DNA from: Coprinopsis marcescibilis
Taxonomy: Eukaryota; Basidiomycota; Agaricomycetes; Agaricales; Psathyrellaceae
DNA: 64,000 bases
Direction of reading: 5' to 3'
Assembly (NCBI GenBank): GCA_004369085.1
Contig: ML210149.1
Coordinates: forward strand, 124,001-188,000
Shown here: one piece after another, positions 45,943 to 56,420 of the stretch
Position numbering within the stretch: the first letter of the stretch is position 1
Layout: every line of letters begins with the position of its first letter
Made by a program: the position numbers and the translations under genes
Notes under the pieces: model-generated
Databases searched by the model: none
What the model was told of the DNA's origin: nothing
The model's input: only the letters and a program-made list of their open reading frames with translations

Positions 45943-48103
45943 ATGCATTCCTCCGTTGTTCGTCGTTTACCGTTTGTTTTTGCCCGTGCATCAGCTGCTC
46001 GTGGTCTTCGTGTCCCTCCTCGTCCTTTGCACTATTTCAAGTTTGTTACTCCTGTTCAATCCGCCAGAAGCTTTGCTACTACTTTCACCCTTTACCGTGA
46101 GTGTTCATGTGTTCTCATCTTCGAAATTCTTCTGTTGTGATGGAGGAAGCAGTTCGGACGGGATGGTTGCGCAAGACGGAGGGGCGAGCGGGGTCATATC
46201 TTTCCTGGTCCACATGGGCGGCCCTTTTGCTCCCCTGGGCCTCTTGTGGAATTCCCTTAATTCGCCAAGCTCCCATCTTTTTGTCGTATTAAAGCAATTC
46301 GTTTCGCTAACACCCGTGTTCAGAAGATAAAATGAGCAACAAAATCGTCGTGCAGAACCCCGTCGTGGAGCTTGATGGAGACGAGATGACCAGGATTATC
46401 TGGAAGAAGATTCGGGAAGAGGTCCGTGCCTATCTGTTATTGCTTTCCGTTTGTTTTCAACTTAATCGATTCCGAATCTATAGCTCATCCTCCCTTATCT
46501 TCAATTGGACATCAAATATTACGATTTGGGGTTGGAATACAGGGACCAAGTGTGTACATTCATGCGTCGTGTGCAGTGCATGCAGGTCATCTAACTATCC
46601 TCTAGACCAACGACAAGGTCACCGTCGATGCTGCTGAAGCCATCCTTGAGCACAAGGTCGGAATCAAGTGCGCTACGATCACACCCGATGAGGCCCGAGT
46701 CGAAGAGTTCAAGCTCAAGGAGATGTGGAAGAGTCCCAACGGAACTGTACGCTCGTCACCTAGGATTTTATGTTGTTCCAGTGCTAATGCTGCTCGCCTT
46801 TGGTTACTTAGATTCGAAATATCCTCGGAGGCACGGTCTTCCGTGAGCCCATCATCCTCGAGCGAATTCCCCGCCCTATCCCAGGCTGGGTCAAGCCTAT
46901 CGTTATTGGCCGACATGCCTTCGGTGATCAAGTGCGTAGCATTGTTTCTGCCATGAATTCTGTGTTGATGTGAACTTTGTCAACTAGTACCGATCCACCG
47001 ACTATGTCGTCCCCGGCCCTGGCAGCCTCAAGCTTGTCTACACTCCCAAGGATGGATCCCCAACCGTTGAGCTCCCTGTTTACAACTTCACGGGACCTGG
47101 TGTCGCCATGAGTATGTATAACACTGACGAGGTGTGTGTCCCTTTCATTGGCTTTGAGCTCCATGCTTACCTGTATACCAGTCGATCACCGGCTTTGCCC
47201 ATTCATCATTTAAGATGGCTTTGGCAAAGAAGATGCCCCTCGTAAGTCATGCTTCAGCGGTGTCTTTAATGTACTTGCTGATGTTATGTCTTCCAGTTCA
47301 TGTCTACCAAGAACACCATCCTCAAGAGGTACGATGGCAGGTTCAAGGACATCTTTGAGGAGATCTACCAGAGGTGAGCTAATAACATGCTATCACCTTC
47401 GGAGAACCTTTTTATCTAACGCTTCCGTAGCACATACAAAACCCAATTCGAGGCGGCTGGCATCTACTACGAGCACAGACTCATTGACGATATGGTTGCA
47501 CAGGCTGTCAAGTCCTCAGGAGGATTCGTCTGGGCCTGCAAGAACTACGACGGTGATGTCCAGAGTGATATTCTCGCTCAAGGATTCGGAAGCTTGGGAA
47601 TGATGACCAGTGAATTGCTCACCCCCGAGGGCGATGTCATCGAGTCCGAGGCTGCCCATGGTGTGTTCATCTTTTAACGACAATTGCGTTTATCGAATGC
47701 TTATTCCAACTCCCCGCTATCCAGGAACTGTTACCCGCCACTACCGCGAATGGCAGAAGGGTAACGAGACCTCTACCAACCCCGTCGCCTCCATTTTCGC
47801 ATGGACCCGTGGTCTCTTGCACCGAGCCAAGCTCGACAACAACGCTGCCCTCACTGAATTCTGCAATGACCTTGAGGCGGCTTGCATCGAGGTCATCGAC
47901 GTCGATGGTGTTATGACCAAGGATCTTGCCCTGGCCATCCACGGAAAGAACATGAAGAGGGAACACTGGGTTGTTACCGATGTATACATGGACGCCGTTA
48001 ACGTGAGTTACTTTCTGCGTTCCATCGCATATTACGTCTCTGACAACCGTAATAGGTCAAGCTCCAGGAGAAGTTGGCTGCCCGTGCCTCCCCCGCCGCT
48101 TAA
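45943..48103 (+). CDS. IDP1: NADP-dependent isocitrate dehydrogenase (mitochondrial, possibly also cytosolic)
   Basis: At least nine exons. Exon 1 (45943-46096) encodes an Arg/Ala/Ser-rich, acid-free presequence ([20 protein letters not shown]) and joins exon 2 at 46324 to read [20 protein letters not shown]. The enzyme body follows: [37 protein letters not shown], the NADP-type [53 protein letters not shown], the active-site segment [39 protein letters not shown] and [23 protein letters not shown]. It ends [10 protein letters not shown], with no peroxisomal SKL-like signal. It oxidises isocitrate to 2-oxoglutarate and makes NADPH. An internal ATG at 46332 begins exactly where cytosolic homologues start ([10 protein letters not shown]), so alternative initiation could yield a cytosolic form. 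Confidence 0.96.
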
Positions 48104-51100
48104 GCGGGCACATACCAGAATTCAGAACTACGGAGATGCGATCTAGACTTTAAGGCCGGTTGCTATGTGATGCAGATATCCGGAAAGAAGAATAGACCAG
48201 GACAATGTACGAACTGTTGGATTTTACTACTAAGTATGAACATCCTGGATTTTTCAACGATTTGCTGCGTATATATGCTGTATGTATATAATGTATTGCT
48301 GCTTTCAAGATATCTAAGATTCCCGGACGTACGCCTTTTCGGTAGACATGGCAAGTTCTAAGTATCTCATTCTAGGTCCCAATCATAGGTCCAGCCTTCA
48401 AGTCGTCAGGAAAGGAAGCCCAGGATCAGTAGTAGTAGATCAGGATTGTGGGAAGATCAATCAAAGCCCCTAAGTCCTCATTGTTCTTCGGCACCATTAG
48501 TCTCAATTCAACATACTGAACTTGAACACGACTGGTGTCGCACTGACCGTTGTCTTCAACACGACGAACTCACAACTGCTCTCTATCACTCTACATCCCA
48601 ACGCTCGCGTCCTCAACAGAAGGGACTTTCCGTGGTCACGGTAATGTTGATCTCGAGTCTATTTCAAGCGTTCATTAAGATCAGACCGCGTACATGAAGA
48701 CAAAAGAAGATGGAGGCTTATCATGGGAAGTTCAAGGTGCGTTATGTATCAGAGCTTTTATGAGAGCGGTATATTCGTGTTGCAAGATAAGATCTGTTCA
48801 CAGTCATACGGAATGTGCCAGAGCCAAGTGTGGCGCGGCATGCACAGAATGATATCGAGATGCTCAACGAGGACACTCCTGCAGTCCAGTCGAAGTGAGA
48901 GTGAAGTTGCATCATCGATAATCAGTGATACTTCGACGTCTGGACCAAGAGCTGCGATATCGATTCTATGGGTCACACGTTCTTGGTGAAATGAATCGCC
49001 GTATATGCTGTCTTGAAGTACCTCCCCTTGAAGTCTAGGAGACAGCCGCCTTTCAATATCCTGATACCTGAGGCCTGGGTCAAGCGAACTCTTGAAACGT
49101 CGGTGCATCCACTACTTAAAGGTCGGTGCTCAACCCCCGATCTGTTCATGATACTGCTCGTCCCCCAATCAACAACCGAACTGACATCAGAACAGGAACA
49201 GGTGACCGACTCTTAAACGACCAATAGAGCAACCTCGCCCCCATCTTGCGACAGATTGGATCCATCCATTCTGGTCTTGCTTCATTTGCAGTTGTGTGCG
49301 AGTGTGACTTCAAGTGCGGTGAGTGTGCGGTACACGTTGCCGGAACTCGGATCTGCTGATTGGGTCTTAGTGTATTGGATTGATGTTCTGTGTACACGAT
49401 GGTGGATGTAGAGTTTCAGAGTGTCTCATTATGCTTTGGACACTGAAGGAAGTATAGCATCGCAGACTCCCCCCTAGTCTCTTTGCTTTCTTTGAACGTC
49501 CTGGTTAGGACCGATGTATTCCTCCTGATGCACTAATATCCGGAGTGCACACAGTTAGACGTAAACAAGAACTTAAGACTAACCCTCCTTTGCAGAACGT
49601 GGGGTTTGAAAGCGAAACAAACCGCAAGAATGCGCATTGCGATTGGTGCGTCTGTTTCATACAAATCTACCAACCCGTTAACAGCAAGGCTCACTCAAAT
49701 CCAGTCTTAGATGAGCGGTGAGCTGCTACTCATCATACTATGCTCCGGTATATTAAAATTGCCGCAGTTACTACATACGAGGTGCCCACAAAGCCTTGCG
49801 ATAGTTCAGGGACGCGCTTAACCAAAGGGAATTGTGTGTGTCTTCCCTCGTTTCATGATGTGCATGAAGGCGCTAAACGGGGATGGCCATTTTAAGAGCA
49901 ACCCTTTATCAATTCACGCCTGCGAAATGCGCTTCCGAGTTCCAGGGCTGGTCATAGAACGCAGTCATACTCGGAAACTCAGCGCCTCAACAGCACACAT
50001 TTCGGTGTTCGACCATCGCTTTAGCTTGCCGCATATTTTAAGCATGTCGGGGTAAGTAATGATCTGTCCGAATAACCCTAACAGCTTTTGCTAGACTCAC
50101 TGATTTCCAACAAAACTTTCTGTCGCCCCGACTCCGGTGGAATCGAATAGCCGGCTGCAACGACCTCTGGAACTCTCTCGGAAAGGAGATCTAGACGCCT
50201 GATTATACATAATCTCGGCCTGGTCGGGCCACTGCAGGTTTTGGTGATTCAGCCGATAATTTTCTTCTTATATCCCAGTCTCGCTCTGAAGATCGACCGG
50301 GGCTAAACATTATATCTCATCGAAACTCGACAACCATCTGCTATGATCTTCTTCGAAGCTCAGGAACTCACACTGTCAACGAAGCTCTTATGCAAAACTC
50401 GCGTCTTGGAAAGTACCGACTTATGACTTGTGTGGGTCTGGAAGAGTCACCAACGACAGTTTCAGCCGATGCCAATCGGTCTGTGTGTGCGACCGTGCAT
50501 ACAGAAATGCCAAGTTGGGGTCCCTTTGATCTGGAACTGGCACGAGTCCCGATTTTTCCGCGCGAAGGTCTATATTTTATGAGGCGGTTCAACGAGATGC
50601 TTGTGCTGTAGGTAATACTCTTCTCTTTTGGGATGCTCGGAGTGCCAGCCATATTGCCTCCGCTATTCTACTTGGAATGGCGCTCAAGATCTTGGTCGCG
50701 GCGCTTAACTGGCCCAGTCCGAGTCTGTCTAATTGACGGAACTCGGCTCTTACAGGGCTCCAGTATCAGTTAACGGCTTGAAGTAGTTCTTGTTCTTCAC
50801 CTTTCGTCTGTTACTATGTGGCAGGTCAGAGGAAGACGAAGAGCGCTTCCAACTTGCCCTAGGATCATGATCATCAGGCTATCAGTACTAAAACGCAGGT
50901 CCTGGGCTTTGAAACCAAATTGACTTTCGGAAATACCTGCGTACTACTAGCGATGCCACTCGGAGAATTCAAGGGTGTGAAACATGGATTACTGGAACAT
51001 GGCGAACGTTGTGGGCTCACAAGTGATAGTTCTTGGTTTGGGAAGTGCTGTCGACCATTCCCCGGCGCCACTTGGCCGTCATACCCTGTATCAGCGTAGA

Positions 51101-51946
51101 CTGGGCTCATATTGGGATTATCGATGGCTGTCGGAGTCTACTTTTGCTCAGAGACGCTAGTGTGGACATTTCAATGCCTTCAACTGGACCCGTGTCAGCT
51201 TAACAACCTGCTGACCTGCCAGCGAAGTCCACATTGGCATAGCCACTGCTATCAGGAAGTTCTTTGCGTGAAGGGCGAAAACTTGTAGGAGAACCGAGTG
51301 TATGGAATGAACTTGGATTGAATCGTTCGTTATCAAGGTTCGATGGAATTCCAACTGGGGAGGGATGACTAATATGCAAGGGAACATGACATCTTCGCCA
51401 GCAATCGCAGAAAATACGAAACCAATCCGACATTGTTCGCAATCGCTGTCGGGACGGTCGTTGTTGTGAAGTACAATGCCCCGACGGGTTTCGACTCGGG
51501 GTGCGCATGATTGCTCGGCATCATTCTGGAAATTTCCATTGACGGTAATTTTAGAACTTCCATTGTTGGCAGAATCTCTGCCACGATTGTGATGGATTGG
51601 TTTTGATAATATCCTTTTCAAGCAATTCCGATTCCACCTGTCAAACTCCGGCTGTTGGCCTCACCCCGAATAAGGCAAAACGACCATCAAATTACTGTAG
51701 AAGGCTATCCTTGGATGGTGTTGAATTGTTGATGGATTGGTTGCAGTCTGGTTTTTGGGAATTGGATTGACTGGACGGATGTTCGAGTATAAAATGAACG
51801 GTTCATGTTGTGATGATGATGTTTCACTAACACCTTCTCCCCCGCTCGTCCGCTAGCCTTTTCGCCTTTGCCCGCCTCCCGAGCCACCGACGCTTCTCCA
51901 TTACCGACTACATATCCAACCACAGCTCCCACACCACAACGCAGAA
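48104..51946. other. 3.8-kb gene-poor region
   Basis: I find no supportable gene. The longest frames are an intronless 154-codon one on the minus strand at 51157-51621 and a 116-codon one at 48758-49108 (-). Both lack recognisable motifs and overlap open frames in other phases. The last ~330 bp are the clp1 promoter (TATA box listed separately). A GATA-type run AGATAAGATCT occurs at 48785-48795. No transposase, reverse transcriptase or long repeat is visible, though divergent non-autonomous elements cannot be excluded. Confidence 0.45.
51788..51794 (+). promoter_or_regulatory. TATA box of clp1
   Basis: TATAAAA lies 153 bp upstream of the Clp1 ATG, a good match to a core promoter. About 25 bp further on (51818-51832) is GATG-N8-ACA, one base short of the GATG-N9-ACA element described for homeodomain mating-type heterodimers. 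Confidence 0.5.
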
Positions 51947-53163
51947 ATGGTCCTCAGATCAAACATTCAACTGGCCCGACGAGCAGACACCGAAAACCTT
52001 CCTCCAGCTACACCTTTAAAACCCGGGTCAAGGCAACTGAACACCCTGCTTCACGATGCCAACCGCCGACGACGGGGCCGCACTACTGGCGTTCCTCGCA
52101 GCAACCCCAAGTTCCTCGCCGAACAAGCAAAGCGCAAACTTACCGCACAGAAGGGCTCAAAGGCTTCAAACTCGCCATCTTCGATGAAATTCGTTATCCC
52201 TGTGCCACAATCAGGAGATGTGGAGATGCGGGACGCTAGTCCAACATCCTCGAAGAAAACTATTCCTATTACTCTGCCCAAGGAGCTTGCCCGCCCCCAA
52301 TTCAAAGAGGTGGCACGGGAAGCAATTGCCGCTGTTGATCCCGAGTTGGCAGACACAGATCCCGAATATATCAGGGAAAAGTTGGAAGAATTTGGCCCTT
52401 CGTACGTTGACATGTCTCTTCAATCGTTGAATTGCATCACTGACAAAACACCTCTAGAATGCTCGCTGTGCTGGGAACCGTGAAAGCTACAACCGCCTTG
52501 GCAAACAGCGCCTTGCCTGCAGAGATCGAAGTCAAAGTGGAGGACATGTCGAACTCGGTGGTTCCCTCTCACATGGTCGCAGTTTTCGGCCCACCACCCA
52601 AAACCAAGCCTGCCACCGCCACTTCATCAACAGCAGGCCCATCGAAACCTAGGAAGGTCACTCTCTTCCCCATCCACAGCGTCGTCCTCGCATCGCACTG
52701 TGCCAACCTCCCTCCTTTCCCGGCCGCCTCAACCTCAACGGAGCCTTGCAGCGAAAACACCATCAGGATCCCTGTTCGCTCACTTTGCCTTCCATCGCCA
52801 GACCAATACCCCCATCTTGCCGCCTACCTATATCACAAGCGCACGACTGCCCTTCTCAACACCCTCCTCCCCTCTGCCGCACCTCAAGGTCTCGAACTAA
52901 ATCAAACTTCATCGTCATCATCAAAGGCCGGCCCATCGATGCTCTCGAGTTTCGCCACTCGGTTAGGTCGCACATTCACCTTCGAAATGCTGCTCTTGCA
53001 CACGATGATGGTCCACGGTGTCTGGCAAAACGCTTGCGCGTTGGGCATCTACGACCAAGGGCTGTGGGACACCATCGACCTGGCATGGGAGGTGTTGCTC
53101 ACTGCTTTGTCGGTGAGCCATGGCAAGCCTGGGATGATGATCGAAGGGTTTGGGAGCAATTAA
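51947..53163 (+). CDS. clp1: Clp1-like (clampless1) clamp-cell regulator
   Basis: Two exons, 51947-52401 and 52458-53163, join in frame to 386 residues. Exon 1 encodes a basic, disordered N-terminus (MVLRSNIQLARRADTENLPP ... RRRRGRTTGVPRSNPKFLAE) and a Pro-rich linker ending LEEFGPSMLAVLGTVKA. Exon 2 carries the conserved Clp1 region: VTLFPIHSVVLASHCANLPP, VRSLCLPSPDQYPHLAAYLY, FEMLLLHTMMVHGVWQNACA and LGIYDQGLWDTIDLAWEVLL. In Coprinopsis cinerea Clp1 is essential for clamp-cell formation and is induced by the A mating-type homeodomain complex; Ustilago Clp1 controls dikaryon proliferation. The N-terminal basic patch fits a nuclear protein. The biochemical activity is not known. The gene supports assignment of the DNA to a clamp-forming basidiomycete. 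Confidence 0.88.
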
Positions 53164-54091
53164 ACCTTCACTCGATATGCCACCAACTATGAACTATGCC
53201 CATTCTATGCTGTTTCCTCCCTTTATGAGGTTTCTTCCGAGCGCTGGCACATGTGTTTTACCTATCTTTATTACCCTTTTGTTCTTACAGCATCCGACTT
53301 GCTCTGCAGCTCGGCTTTTTGGTTCATGGACCCTCCCCCACACATGTGTTTTGCCTCGCTTTCGTTTCTTTCGTCGCTTTCGCACCCTCATACATCATCG
53401 AACATTCAAAAGTGTACCATACCACCCCACAAGCATCTTATATTAGACCTAGTACTATTAGCATCGCAATCAATTTCTGTCAAACATTCATCTGCCTTTC
53501 TGTAAGAAGCATCGTCGTCGGAAACGTTTACTTTTCACCTGGTCTGGGTACGCATTTGCCAGCGCGCGACAGCGGGCAAGTGACTCTTTACGCATGATTA
53601 ATGATTGCTGATTCTACAGCGACACCCTTTTTTTGATCAGCATTTACAGGTATATGAGAGCTCCGTCACAGGATTCATGAACCGAAACGAAGAGCGATGT
53701 GCAAAGGATGACGGTATAGCAGGCTTGTAAAAAGACAGCCAGACATTATCGATTATCATCTGTGGTTCAGCGTTCCGCCCAACCTTGAAGCTTGAAGCAC
53801 GGACACGTCCGAGTGACAACAATCATATACTACCGGTCTGAGTGGTCCGAAAGGATTGCAATGTAATCTCGGACGCTTCAAACTATGAAACAAAATCAGG
53901 AGAACAATTACTGTATTGTAGGTATAGTTAGATCAGAGAGCCCAGACAGACACTCGTGCGATCATAAATAAAAAGTAAAAAGTAGACTACATCCTCCTGA
54001 ACAAAATGCAGTGTCCGATGCGGTTACATCCGTTCTTTGCGGTCTCCGGTAGACCGCAGGATAACTGGAGCCGATATACCTTGAATAGAGG
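53164..54091. other. Intergenic region (convergent)
   Basis: About 930 bp between the clp1 stop (+) and the stop of the coiled-coil gene (-). Pyrimidine-rich 3' UTR-like sequence follows clp1 (53.2-53.5 kb). No gene is called. In one minus-strand frame at 54.02-54.19 kb the string FPPQYSEGRASIVGL looks protein-like, but it overlaps the last exon of the coiled-coil gene in another frame. Confidence 0.45.
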
Positions 54092-55957
54092 TCACCAGCA
54101 GTCAGTCCCACAATCGACGCACGCCCCTCCGAGTATTGCGGCGGGAAGTATTTGCTGGGTATCTTCGATGTCTCGGTGAACAACAAGCGGAGGAGGAGAT
54201 GCTGATGACTGCGGCTGTCTTTTCTCCCTCTGGTAGGTCTGAGGAGGCTGATAGCCTCCGTATGGGGCAATCCCACTAGCAGCTGATGTGGAGGTACCGC
54301 CGGATGAGTGTGTGGTAGGGGCTGGGAAAAATCCAGGCATCATTCTATGAGCAGCTCCTATGTAAATATAAAGTGCACCATTACACAGAATCTATACATT
54401 TTATCAGGGTCATTACTTGCTCTGAATGCAATCAACTAGTGCGCTGAATCCTGGGTACAAGCTGGATGCAGACTTATACAAGCCTGTGTCAAATGTACCA
54501 TGGGCAATTACATCACCAAAATAGCGGATCTTTGAGTATCGTTCCGCTATCAAATCAAGGGCCTGACTTTGACTTGGCAACTTTGCCTCAGCCTCGTTGA
54601 GGGAATCGTGGTGCTCCTTGAAGAGCATCAGCAATGCTGCATGGCGGTCATTGAGACTGCTGTTGGCTCCCCCAAGAGCGGTGCGGAAGGCATAGGATGT
54701 CCCTCGTCCAAGCTTGAACTTGGTAGCAAGTTGAGCTTGAACGCGATCCAAAAGATTCCTGGCTTTGATGAAAGACAGTGCCTTTTTGTCCTTGAAAAAA
54801 AAGTCAGAGGGCTAGAGGATGGAGAAACCACAAGGACATACTTTTAATGCAAGGGAGTAGACATCAGCCTGGAGCAGCTGCATGTCATGTTGGAGCCCCT
54901 CGTTTTCAGCATTGTATGCTGCAATCCACTCCTGATAATCTGCCCTCTCCCTCTCTTGTTGCTTCTCTTTCTCTTCGATAATTTCCCGCAATGCTGCTTC
55001 TTGCTTCTTAGTATATGTGCGCTCATTCTCCCTACTCTTGGCCATATCATTGAGTTCCCCCTTCACCTTCCCAAGTTCTCCCTCCACCATCCCAAGTTTC
55101 TGCCATGTCTCATTGAGTTCCCCCTTCACCTTTCCAAGTTCCCCCTTCACCTTCCCATGTTCCCCCTCCATCTTCCCAAGTTTCTGCTGCATCTCCTTAT
55201 GTTCCCCCTTCACCTTCCCAAGTTCCTGCTGCATTTCCTCACATTCCTGCTGCATCTTCTCACGTTCCTGCTGCATCTCCTCGCGTTCCTGCTGCATCTC
55301 CTCACGTTCCCCCCTAAATTCCTGTTCCAACCTGGATACTCTCTCCAACACATTACTCTCTTTCTCCTTCACTGGGGAAACAGTTTGCTCTAGCCCCACC
55401 TCCAGATTGGCCTGAGGTTGCAGCTCGAAAGCAAGAGCACCTTGTGGAAAAAGTTCATTTCTTTTATTTTTTGATCTCCCAGGAACAATAGCAATGAGGA
55501 AATTGTCCTGAGAGGGGCAAATGTCCTCGACCTTCGTGCCTGGTGATTTCGGGGGGGCCACAGTCTCACTGGGGGGTGAAATTCCTAGACATGCTGGATT
55601 ACTATGCCCAAGCCTCCTTTTCCAAATGAAAGTTGCCCATACCTGCATAGATCTTGATCGATTCATCACCTTGGAATTGGTCGTCTGTCAGTTTGAGACC
55701 CTTTCTCAGAGACGCTTTGGCTTCGGACTTGGCATCGCTTGCGGTCAAAGCACCAGAAATGTCCGAAAGTCGGACGTTGCTGCCTGTGGCGTGGATAGCA
55801 ACCAGTCGGCGCATTTCGTTTTGGATGATGACAGTGGCGAGAACACCCTAAATTTTTGACTAGCCGACCAAACTCGGAGTGATTTGAAATAATGTCTTAC
55901 GATCGGACCAACCGACAACAAGTGATGGCAATAATCGATCTCCCCGACTGTCGACAT
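54092..55957 (-). CDS. Coiled-coil protein with 7-residue repeats, unknown function
   Basis: I assembled five exons: 55957-55901, 55847-55643, 55584-54842, 54790-54417 and 54344-54092. They join in frame to 543 residues through GT-AG introns of 53, 58, 51 and 72 nt. If the last intron is not used, the protein stops at 54413 with 460 residues. The N-terminal ~140 residues (MSTVGEIDYCHHLLSVGPIG, then VIIQNEMRRLVAIHATGSNV, ESIKIYAG and DNFLIAIVPG) show a strand-strand-helix-strand pattern resembling a ubiquitin-like header, but no family is certain. A long coiled coil with near-identical heptads (EEMQQER, GELGKVK) follows. After it are an Arg/Leu-rich helical domain (KARNLLDRVQAQLATKFKLG, DRHAALLMLFKEHHDSLNEA) and a Gly/Ser/Pro tail. 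It looks lineage-specific. Confidence 0.7.
55048..55320 (-). repeat. 21-bp coding tandem repeats
   Basis: Within the coiled-coil gene, imperfect 21-bp units encode heptads of two classes: EEMQQER/EKMQQEC/KEMQQKL and GKVKGEL/GKMEGEH/GMVEGEL. Units are interspersed and nearly identical at the DNA level, which indicates recent expansion by slippage or unequal crossing over. Repeat number is likely to vary between strains. Confidence 0.75.
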
Positions 55958-56420
55958 TGGACAACGACTGTTTCTCAAAACGAACGACCACTGGTGCTAT
56001 GCTCGCTGCAACCAAGCAACTTCGCTAATGCTCCGACCACAGGATCCTCGCATCTACTTCGGGACTCCCAAACTTTCCTTTTGAACAAATTCGACACGCG
56101 AACCCAGGCCAAATGCTTTCAGCTTTGTTTGAAAGAAAAAACTGCAGACCAAATCCGTCGTCATTGCCGTCACTCTGGTGCATGACAGGATGGTTGGCAT
56201 CTCTGTCGGGTTGCGTACCCGAAAGCTGAAGTACTGGTACTGCACCAACTTGAAGCGCAGCCAGCGTCCAAAATATCCGAGTTGGGGCCATGGGGCTCGC
56301 ATCCATTAATAGTGGAGATATAACCTTTGCTGCTATGACCCTTTCCTTAGCCCACCATTTGATGGGACAGACCGGGTGTCATCATAGTGAGGAGCGCAGA
56401 AATTCTGCAGTCATGCAGTT
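55958..56420. other. Divergent intergenic region
   Basis: About 460 bp between the start of the coiled-coil gene (-) and the DUF2156-like gene (+). Two overlapping minus-strand open frames at 56025-56306 have no family features and could not be spliced to the downstream gene, though an additional 5' exon of that gene might lie here. Confidence 0.4.

Noticed and set aside
51157..51621. 154-codon minus-strand open frame upstream of clp1
   Set aside because: Intronless, no family features, several overlapping open frames of similar size in the same interval.
54020..54200. Frame with FPPQYSEGRASIVGL as a frameshifted pseudogene tail
   Set aside because: The overlapping frame joins in phase to the coiled-coil gene through a GT-AG intron, so a separate pseudogene is not required; kept only as an alternative reading.
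55602..55957. Truncated host-gene fragment interrupted by the coiled-coil gene
   Set aside because: Initially suspected, but a 58-nt intron at 55585-55642 joins the fragment in frame to the coiled-coil exon, and the total length is a multiple of three.
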